In this document: positions 42,690-48,667 of the stretch, piece after piece
Position numbering within the stretch: position 1 is the first letter of the stretch
Layout of the letters: every line of letters begins with the position of its first letter
Assembly: GCA_015061185.1 (NCBI GenBank)
Contig: SUWZ01000021.1
Coordinates: 1-48,667 of the forward strand
Origin: Bacteroidales bacterium
GTDB taxonomy: Bacteria; Bacteroidota; Bacteroidia; Bacteroidales; Paludibacteraceae
Length of the DNA stretch: 48,667 bases
Reading direction: 5' to 3'
Position numbers and translations under genes: made by a program
The notes under the pieces: model-generated
Told to the model about the DNA's origin: nothing
The model's database searches: none
Seen by the model: only the letters and a program-made list of their open reading frames with translations

Positions 42690-44291
42690 TTATTTTTTAT
42701 CTATTGAAGCACGAACAAAATCCAAGAACAAAGGATGCGGATTAAGCACGGTACTATTATATTCCGGATGGAATTGCACACCGACAAACCACTTCAACGA
42801 AGGAATTTCGATAATTTCCACCAAACCGGACTCAGGGTTTACTCCTGAACATACCATTCCTGCTTTCTCCAAATCCTCTTTGTACTTATTATTTAATTCA
42901 AAACGATGACGATGACGTTCACTAACCATCTCTTTACCATAAATAGAACGAACAAAAGAGTCTTTCTTCAATGCGCAGTTATACGCACCCAAACGCATAG
43001 TACCATCAGTTTTCAAAGAACTTTTTTGCTCCTGCATCAAATCAAAAAGTCTGCATTCAACTTTTGTATCAATCTCAGATGAATCTGCATTCTTTAATCC
43101 CACAACGTTTCGAGCAAACTCAATCACAGCACATTGCATTCCTAAGCCAATTCCAAACATTGGCAAGTTATTCTCACGAGCATAATTACAAGCAATAATC
43201 TTGCCTTCTACACCACGCTGACCAAAGCCCGGAGCAACCACAATACCATCTAAACCTTTCAATTTATCTGCAACATTTTCTTTGTTAATCTTCTCCGACT
43301 GAAAAAATGATAATTTCAAACGTCTATCATTGTATGTTGAAGCTTGAATCAAAGATTCATGGATAGATTTATACGCATCCGGCAATTCTACATATTTACC
43401 AACAATACCTATACGCACCTCTTTAGTGGCATTCTTCATTTTTGTAGTAAAATTCTCCCATTTAGATAGGTCTTGAGTTTGATCGGTTGGCATACCTAAT
43501 AAATTAAGAACCACCAAATCCAATCCCTCTTCCCTCATCCTTAAAGGAACCTCATAGATAGAAGGTACATCAATACATTCCACAACTGCATCTTGACGAA
43601 CATTGCAGAACAATGCAGTTTTTTTACGGACATCTACATTCAATTTATGTTCTGTACGAAGCACCAAAATATCCGGTTGAACACCCAACTCCTGTAACTT
43701 TTTTACAGAATGTTGAGTCGGTTTTGTCTTCAACTCCTTGGCTGCCGCAACGTATGGCACATAAGTCAGATGAATATTCAAACAATCATTAGGCAACTCC
43801 CAGCGTAACTGACGAACACTCTCGAGATATGGCAAAGATTCCATATCACCCACAGTTCCACCAATCTCAGTAATTATAAAATCATAATCCTCGGAAGCTA
43901 CTCTCTTGATTGTTTGCTTAATCTCATTGGTAATATGAGGAATTACTTGAACTGTTTTCCCCAAGAAATCCCCTCTACGCTCTTTTTCAATAACACTTTG
44001 ATAAATTCTACCACTGGTAACATTGCTATTACGAGTTGTGTGAATATCCAAGAAACGCTCATAATGTCCAAGATCTAAGTCTGCTTCATGACCATCCACT
44101 GTCACATAACTCTCTCCATGTTCATAAGGAGTTAACATCCCCGAATTCACATTCAGATAAGGATCCATTTTTTGATTTGCAACTTTGAATCCTCTGGATT
44201 GTAACAACTTACCTAACGATGCAGAAACAATCCCTTTACCTAACGAAGAGGCAACTCCTCCTGTTACGAATATGTACTTAGTCTTGCCCAT
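42690..44291 (-). CDS. pyrG: CTP synthase PyrG with altered glutaminase nucleophile
   Basis: PyrG converts UTP to CTP using ATP and ammonia, normally taken from glutamine. The 533-residue protein has the synthase domain (GGVASSLGKGIVSASLGKLL, DLDLGHYERFLD) and a C-terminal class I glutaminase domain with H508 and E510 (GVQFHPEYNS). The nucleophile motif, normally GICLGMQ, reads FGIGLGMQCAVIEFARN, with Gly382 (GGC) in place of Cys. A single T-to-G change would explain this. Either the enzyme is limited to free ammonia or the base is a sequence error. The next Cys (C386, after GMQ) is not at the nucleophile elbow. Confidence 0.95.
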   Translation of the reverse strand: MGKTKYIFVTGGVASSLGKGIVSASLGKLLQSRGFKVANQKMDPYLNVNSGMLTPYEHGESYVTVDGHEADLDLGHYERFLDIHTTRNSNVTSGRIYQSVIEKERRGDFLGKTVQVIPHITNEIKQTIKRVASEDYDFIITEIGGTVGDMESLPYLESVRQLRWELPNDCLNIHLTYVPYVAAAKELKTKPTQHSVKKLQELGVQPDILVLRTEHKLNVDVRKKTALFCNVRQDAVVECIDVPSIYEVPLRMREEGLDLVVLNLLGMPTDQTQDLSKWENFTTKMKNATKEVRIGIVGKYVELPDAYKSIHESLIQASTYNDRRLKLSFFQSEKINKENVADKLKGLDGIVVAPGFGQRGVEGKIIACNYARENNLPMFGIGLGMQCAVIEFARNVVGLKNADSSEIDTKVECRLFDLMQEQKSSLKTDGTMRLGAYNCALKKDSFVRSIYGKEMVSERHRHRFELNNKYKEDLEKAGMVCSGVNPESGLVEIIEIPSLKWFVGVQFHPEYNSTVLNPHPLFLDFVRASIDKK

Positions 44292-44325
44292 ATCTTTAAA
44301 TTTATTTTATTCTCAAAACAAAATG

Positions 44326-44355
44326 CAAAGTTACAAAATTCCCATTTACCTCAAC
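44326..44355 (-). promoter_or_regulatory. Promoter for pyrG
   Basis: Minus strand GTTG, 18 nt, TAACTTTG: a good -7 box and an approximate -33 box. Predicted start near 44319, leader about 30 nt. No attenuator-like C run or hairpin is seen in this short leader. Confidence 0.5.
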
Positions 44356-44388
44356 TCTTTACGCCCATTTTTTTTCAAAAAAAATTTT

Positions 44389-44562
44389 AGTTGGATTCTA
44401 TAAATTCATTTCGTAAAAAATTTTTTTCGAGTATATGATATCTATTACTATACCCACATCGTTTCTTTGTAAATATGCCCAATCTCGCAAAATACTCTTC
44501 AAAAGCATCTAAAACAGAATTTATGAGCCGTAAATAGAAAATCGTAATTTATAGAAGTTGTC
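44389..44562. repeat. Inverted-repeat element C between divergent promoters
   Basis: The left arm AGTTGGATTCTATAAATTCA (44389-44408) and the inverse of the right arm share TTCTATAAATT. The left ~40 bases also resemble the left end of element B, including a downstream T run ending TTTTTTTCGAG. No reading frame. The 352-bp gap 44292-44643 holds the two promoters and this element. Confidence 0.55.
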
Positions 44563-44585
44563 TTAAAAGTCACCTTAACATTGTT

Positions 44586-44617
44586 TATTGATGGTATGAA
44601 TAATAATTTTACCTTTG
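44586..44617 (+). promoter_or_regulatory. Promoter for the SDR gene at 44644
   Basis: ATTG (44587-44590), 19 nt, TACCTTTG (44610-44617). Transcription would start near 44624, which shows that the upstream in-frame TTG at 44581 and ATG at 44596 cannot be the start; the ATG at 44644 is used. Confidence 0.6.
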
Positions 44618-44643
44618 CAATAGAAATTTCTCACATAATAAAA

Positions 44644-45375
44644 ATGAAAAAAGTAGTAATAATAGGTGCAAGTTCGGGTATTGGAGAGGCTCTTGCCAAA
44701 GAATTTGCATCCCAAAAATATGAGGTGGCCATTGCAGCTCGCAGAATAGAAAACTTAAAGAAACTGAAAGAAGAGTACCCTCAAATCACGCTCTTTCGCG
44801 CTATCGACATAACCTCAGAGGGGTGCGTGACTGAACTATCACAGTTAATTGCAGAATTGGGCGGAATGGATATTCTTCTATTAACTGCCGGCGTTGGATG
44901 GAGAAATCCGTCTTTAGACGAGGAGAAAGAATTGCATACAATCGATGTCAATTGCACCGGATTTATGCGTATTCTTTTGTATGCTTATCAATATTTTTGC
45001 AAAAAGGGAAGTGGAACAATTGCTGCAACAAGTTCTATCGCCGGATTTAGAGGCTTAGACTTGTGTCCGGCATACTCTGCCTCCAAAGCTTTCGAACTTT
45101 CTTATTTGGAAAGCCTTAGACGGAAATCAAAAACCGAACGTAAGAACATAAAAATCATATCCTTAATTCCGGGATTTGTTAACACAGCCATGGGACAAGG
45201 TACAGGTGTGTTCTGGAGATGCGAGCCCGAAGTGGCAGCTCAACAAATTCGCAAAGGTATTGAGCAGAAAAAAGAGATTATCTACATTACTAAACGATGG
45301 AGAATTGTTGCGTGGTTCATGAAAAGGATTCCCAACTTTTTGTTTGAAAATATAGCCTTCCGTACCAAAGGATAA
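44644..45375 (+). CDS. Short-chain dehydrogenase/reductase
   Basis: A 243-residue classical SDR. Cofactor-binding GASSGIG occupies residues 8-14, the catalytic YSASK is Y144/K148 preceded by ATSSIAGF, and PGFVNTAMGQG forms the substrate loop. The hydrophobic C-terminal part suggests peripheral membrane association. The substrate is unknown; relatives act on fatty acyl, steroid or sugar substrates. The start at 44644 is fixed by the promoter position. The next gene, ubiE/menG, has its own -7 box. Confidence 0.9.
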   Translation: MKKVVIIGASSGIGEALAKEFASQKYEVAIAARRIENLKKLKEEYPQITLFRAIDITSEGCVTELSQLIAELGGMDILLLTAGVGWRNPSLDEEKELHTIDVNCTGFMRILLYAYQYFCKKGSGTIAATSSIAGFRGLDLCPAYSASKAFELSYLESLRRKSKTERKNIKIISLIPGFVNTAMGQGTGVFWRCEPEVAAQQIRKGIEQKKEIIYITKRWRIVAWFMKRIPNFLFENIAFRTKG

Positions 45376-45440
45376 AATTCACCCTACAAAAGTAATTTGA
45401 AAATCCTTCACTTGGGAATAAAAAAGTAACGAACTATAAC

Positions 45441-45448
45441 TATCTTTG
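45441..45448 (+). promoter_or_regulatory. -7 box for ubiE/menG
   Basis: TATCTTTG matches TAnnTTTG, 18 bp before the ATG at 45466, giving a very short leader. No good -33 TTTG. Confidence 0.45.
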
Positions 45449-45465
45449 CAATAAATTTTTACAAT

Positions 45466-46209
45466 ATGGCAGAATTTAAATGTGAAAAGGTATTGCCTTA
45501 CACAGATTCAGAAGAGGGCAAAAAAGAACAAATCTCTAAGATGTTTGATCATATTGCTGACGTATATGATCCAATGAATAGGCTAATGTCTTTGGGACAA
45601 GATAGATGTTGGCGGAAAAAAGCTATTCGACGATTAGGTGACTTTTCTCCAAAACGTATTTTAGATGTTGCCACAGGAACAGGAGACTTTGCCATCCAAG
45701 CTGCTCAATCACTAAATCCCGACTATGTATTGGGAATTGACATTTCTGAAGGAATGATGGAGGTGGGTAAACAAAAAGTGCAACAATTGGGTTTATCTGA
45801 TAAAATCTTTTTTGAGTATGGTGATTCAACAGCACTTTCATTGTCTTCTGATTCATTTGATGCGGTTACAGTAGCTTTTGGAGTGCGCAATTTTTCAAGT
45901 CTTTCGGATGGTTTAAAACAAATGTTCCGGGTACTGAAAAAAGGGGGTGTTGCAGCGATTCTAGAGATGACAGAACCCGAAAATGTGTTCTTTAAGTTAG
46001 GCTATAAAATTTACACGAAAATCGGTATCCCGGTTTTGGCGAAATTAATGTCAGGCGAAATTAATGCTTACAATTATCTACCAGCCTCCATCGAAGCATT
46101 TCCTCAAGGAGAAGAGATGAAAAAATTGTTGATAGAGTCCGGATTCTCAAAAGTTGAAATAAAAAAGTTTACTTTACAGACTTGTACTTTTTATTTAGCT
46201 ATTAAATAA
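45466..46209 (+). CDS. ubiE: Demethylmenaquinone/quinone C-methyltransferase
   Basis: This S-adenosylmethionine-dependent enzyme adds the ring methyl in the last step of menaquinone synthesis (MenG; called UbiE where it also serves ubiquinone). The 247-residue protein has the family start FDHIADVYDPMNRLMSLGQD, motif I LDVATGTGDFA (66-76), AVTVAFGVRNFSSL, ILEMTEPENVFF and the C-terminal NYLPASIEAFPQGEEM. It complements menA in this window. The following epimerase gene starts 64 bp later and may be cotranscribed. Confidence 0.96.
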   Translation: MAEFKCEKVLPYTDSEEGKKEQISKMFDHIADVYDPMNRLMSLGQDRCWRKKAIRRLGDFSPKRILDVATGTGDFAIQAAQSLNPDYVLGIDISEGMMEVGKQKVQQLGLSDKIFFEYGDSTALSLSSDSFDAVTVAFGVRNFSSLSDGLKQMFRVLKKGGVAAILEMTEPENVFFKLGYKIYTKIGIPVLAKLMSGEINAYNYLPASIEAFPQGEEMKKLLIESGFSKVEIKKFTLQTCTFYLAIK

Positions 46210-46273
46210 TTATAGGTTGGTTCCATATCTACTGGTTGACGTTTATGGACATTACCTCAATTTAAACTAATTT

Positions 46274-47284
46274 ATGAAAATTTTAGTTACCGGAGCAAAT
46301 GGTTTTATTGGGAGCTTTGTTATTGAAGAAGCACAAAAACGCGGATATGAAACGTATGCTGCCATGCGTTCTTCGAGCAACAAATCGAACTTAAAGGGAC
46401 TTACACCTCATTTTATCGATCTTCCATACGCTAACAAAGATAAACTAATTTTTTATCTTTCTGAATGGAAAAAGTCGTACGGAAAATGGGACTACATCGT
46501 TCATACCATGGGAGTCACCAAATGCAAAAACAAAGAGGACTTTGAGACGGTAAATTACCTATATACAAAAAATTTTATAGAAGCTTTGCTCGAAACTGAG
46601 ATGACACCTCAACATTTTATCTATTTGAGCAGTTTGTCGGCATTCGGAGAGGGAGATTCTATCCATTTCACAGAGATAAAACCCAATGACACTCCTAATC
46701 CGAATACTTACTACGGAAAAAGCAAACTAAAAGCAGAACAATTTATTCAAACCTTAGGGGGTACTCTTCCCTATACAATTCTTCGTCCTACGGGTGTATA
46801 TGGTCCGAAAGAGAAAGATTATTTGGTAATGCTAAAAACGCTGCAAAAACACCTAAATCCTGGAATTAATGTGGGAATACAATACATTACATTCATTTAC
46901 GTAAAAGATTTGGTGGATGTAATTTTTAAAGCCTTGGATAATGGCGCAAATGGGAAAGCCTATTTTGTGGCTGATGGTGACGTATGGACCTCTGACGAAT
47001 ATGCAAAATTGGCTCAAAATCTTTTGGGCATAAATCGGGTTGTATCACTAAAATTTCCTGCTCCTATTGTCAAAGGAATTGCATTTATTTTTGATAAAGT
47101 AGGAGGATGGATAGGTAGTACACCTACTTTGAATTTGGACAAATACTATATCCTTACAGCAAGAAATTGGAAGTGCGACATCGAACCTCTCCAAAAGGAT
47201 TTAGGATTTAATGCAAAGTACAATTTAGAACGGGGACTAAAAGAATCAATCGAATGGTATAAAAAAGAGGGGTGGTTAGATTGA
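46274..47284 (+). CDS. NAD(P)-dependent epimerase/dehydratase
   Basis: An extended SDR of 336 residues. Rossmann motif TGANGFIG (6-13), SSLSAFGEG, catalytic YYGKSK (Y147, K151) and LRPTGVYGPKEKDYLVMLKT are visible. The C-terminal segment with WIGSTPTLNLDKYYILTARN resembles the 3-beta-hydroxysteroid/sugar-epimerase-like proteins common in Bacteroidota. The substrate is unknown. It is convergent with the beta-helix gene, with 23 bp between the two stops. Confidence 0.9.
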   Translation: MKILVTGANGFIGSFVIEEAQKRGYETYAAMRSSSNKSNLKGLTPHFIDLPYANKDKLIFYLSEWKKSYGKWDYIVHTMGVTKCKNKEDFETVNYLYTKNFIEALLETEMTPQHFIYLSSLSAFGEGDSIHFTEIKPNDTPNPNTYYGKSKLKAEQFIQTLGGTLPYTILRPTGVYGPKEKDYLVMLKTLQKHLNPGINVGIQYITFIYVKDLVDVIFKALDNGANGKAYFVADGDVWTSDEYAKLAQNLLGINRVVSLKFPAPIVKGIAFIFDKVGGWIGSTPTLNLDKYYILTARNWKCDIEPLQKDLGFNAKYNLERGLKESIEWYKKEGWLD

Positions 47285-47307
47285 TATCCCCCCTTATCTT
47301 ATTTTGC

Positions 47308-48600
47308 CTAATTCATAGTACTCTCCTTGATAAACTTTGCCACCTTGACTTCTTTTCCATCTATCAATCGCAACCAATAAATACCCTGTAAAAGGTGAGA
47401 AACCTCGATTGTTCCGCCTGCAGTCCTGCCGCTCATCACCAAACATCCATCCACCGAATAGATTTGATAACTCACATCTTCTGCAATTCCTGTTTTTAGA
47501 TAGCTAGAAACTGGATTCGGTGTAAGCACAATGATTTTAGAACTTACATTTTCCGCTATTTTAGAGTCATTGAACGTAGCACAATACACCTCGCTCAAAT
47601 TACTTGTGGCTCGACATGGATAGGTGGCTGTGGCGGTAAAGCAAAGTGAGCCGCCTTTGTCTTTTACATTCTCCACCGGAATGGAAAAAGAAAAGCCTCC
47701 ATCTGAATCTGTCTCCACTCTGCCTAAAAACGCTTCTGCCGTCTGCGGAGCGCCTGATGTGTAAAAGAGTTCTATGGTTGCCATAGAATCAACCTTGCCC
47801 ACAACAACTATGTCATCTCCTTGTTTGCTGACATTCATAATTACTGGCACAGACAATGGCTTTACGTTGCAAATGGCTGAGTCTTTGGTCTCCAAAAACA
47901 AATTCTCCGAAATGGAAATATTCAAACGAGTGCTATCTATTCTAATTGCCTTGGGCGAACTCTGCAAAAAGGTATTATTACGTATTGTTATCTTCGGGTC
48001 TCGCACATAATCATAACCCCTATCTAACCAATACCTTAATTCCGTTTCTGACATAAGAAGCAAATCGCCATGTTTATTTGGAGATTTTTCTTCTCCATTG
48101 AATCCAAATGAATTCCCCTCTATAAGCAAAGTGTCACTCCCTTTGTCACTGAGGGCAAACGAATTTTCGCCCCAATACTCAGACTCTCCTTCTATACCGT
48201 AAAAAACATTATTACGTACAACCGTGTGCGATGCATCCAACAAAACACCAACCCCTCCATTTTCAACAGAGCCAAAGATATTGTTCTCTATATGCAACTT
48301 GCTATATTTATCAGTATAATACAGACGAGTAAGTATGATATTTTCTTGTCCGGACCCTCTAAATTCACAGTTAGTCACATACGTTTCCGAGCCATCCAAA
48401 TAATTCTCAAAACCATACCTCCCCGTGTTAAATATGTGACAACTATCCATATAGATCTTCGCTTGGCACAAATCATCACAACCTATACTTATTGCATCAT
48501 ACCTTGTATCTTTAAACGTACTTTTCGAGAATATCATCTCTGCAGAATTACCTACAAACCCATAATAGCATTTTTCAAAAAGACATTTTTGGCGTATAGG
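47308..48600 (-). pseudogene. Beta-helix T9SS surface protein, 5' end broken at window edge
   Basis: About 430 residues of a larger exported protein are readable. The N-terminal two thirds are right-handed beta-helix coils (AKIYMDSCHIFNTGRYGFEN, TYVTNCEFRGSGQENIILTR, HIENNIFGSVENGGVGVLLD, ITIRNNTFLQSSPKAIRID), followed by a beta-sandwich linker and a T9SS type A sorting domain (IIVLTPNPVSSYLKTGIAED to KEVKVAKF). The only ATG in frame (48535-48537) is in the middle of a coil; the frame continues upstream to KCLFEKCYYGFVGNSAEMIF and stops at a TGA (48601-48603). Adding one A to the A5 run at 48586-48590 would join it to the frame SLQIDLYAKK..., so a frameshift, real or a sequencing artefact, is likely. 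Carbohydrate-binding or lyase-like function cannot be assigned. Confidence 0.75.
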
Positions 48601-48656
48601 TCAATTTGCAGGCTGTAAACAAGTATGTATTGTTCAATAGGTCAATTTGCAGGCTG
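48596..48656. repeat. 20-bp direct repeat with 41-bp period at the window end
   Basis: ATAGGTCAATTTGCAGGCTG occurs exactly at 48596-48615 and 48637-48656. Matching stops at both flanks, so the repeat is exactly 20 bp with a 21-bp spacer. It lies inside the broken beta-helix gene, and 41 is not a multiple of three. It may be an assembly artefact at a sequence end or a tandem duplication. Confidence 0.7.
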
Positions 48657-48667
48657 AAATTGTAGCA

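Noticed and set aside
44389-44562. Phase-variable invertible promoter
   Set aside because: Inverted repeats are present, but no consensus promoter was found inside and there is no recombinase gene in the window.
44581-44643. Longer SDR protein starting at TTG 44581 or ATG 44596
   Set aside because: A good promoter overlaps this stretch, and the Rossmann fold starts directly after the ATG at 44644.
48596-48656. Direct repeats that might start a CRISPR array
   Set aside because: Only two copies of 20 bp with a 21-bp spacer, no cas genes, and they lie in a broken coding region.

Overview
The window looks like an A+T-rich chromosomal segment of a Bacteroidota bacterium, most likely order Bacteroidales. 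The signs are: promoters of the Bacteroidota type (TTTG, 18-21 nt, TAnnTTTG); almost no Shine-Dalgarno sequences; several proteins with type IX secretion (T9SS) C-terminal sorting domains; the Rpb6-like omega subunit; GldA; menaquinone and Kdo/LPS enzymes; and families confined to this phylum (DUF3098, DUF5606, DUF5723). No rRNA, tRNA, phage, integrase, transposase or CRISPR array was seen. Gene content is mainly housekeeping, with secreted and surface proteins between.

Layout. 1-3.9 kb: 5' part of dnaG (running off the left edge), a small lipoprotein, a ComF-type phosphoribosyltransferase, rpoZ and bamD, all minus. 4-7.5 kb: a DUF5606 protein and an AddB-like nuclease, plus. 7.7-11.2 kb: a very large CotH/lamin-tail T9SS protein, minus. 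11.7-15.4 kb: the tightly packed operon ftsX-DUF3098-uppP-truB-queA, plus. 15.7-17.2 kb: a secreted alpha/beta hydrolase and a small sorting-domain protein. 17.5-21.8 kb: histidine phosphatase, yceD-rpmF, and frr-rsgA-histidine kinase. 22-24.7 kb: M20 peptidase-rnhA-gldA. 25.4-29 kb: a PepSY-like lipoprotein, a SUMF1 protein and two SDR-type enzymes, plus. 29.1-30.9 kb: trpB with a long leader. 31.3-33.6 kb: a class A PBP. 33.6-38.5 kb: MATE, kdsA, menA and a DUF5723 protein. 38.8-44.3 kb: a small lipoprotein facing a Na+/solute symporter, yidC and pyrG. 44.6-47.3 kb: SDR, ubiE/menG and an epimerase. 47.3 kb to the end: a broken beta-helix T9SS protein.

How the genes fit together. Envelope building is the dominant theme: BamD and YidC (membrane-protein assembly), UppP, PBP and FtsX (peptidoglycan and division), KdsA (LPS), MenA and UbiE/MenG (menaquinone). 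Translation and RNA functions (TruB, QueA, L32, RRF, RsgA) form the second theme. The secreted hydrolase, the CotH protein and the beta-helix protein are likely T9SS-related cargo.

Most notable observations. (1) The trpB leader carries a classic transcription attenuator: a 16-residue leader peptide with three consecutive Trp codons, a 1:2 stem, an antiterminator pairing and a GC-rich hairpin followed by a U run. (2) CTP synthase has Gly where the glutaminase nucleophile Cys of GICLGMQ should be. (3) Several 70-205 bp inverted-repeat elements sit in leaders and between genes; one supplies terminators for two convergent genes. (4) The last gene is broken by a probable one-base frameshift beside a 41-bp-period direct repeat at the window edge.
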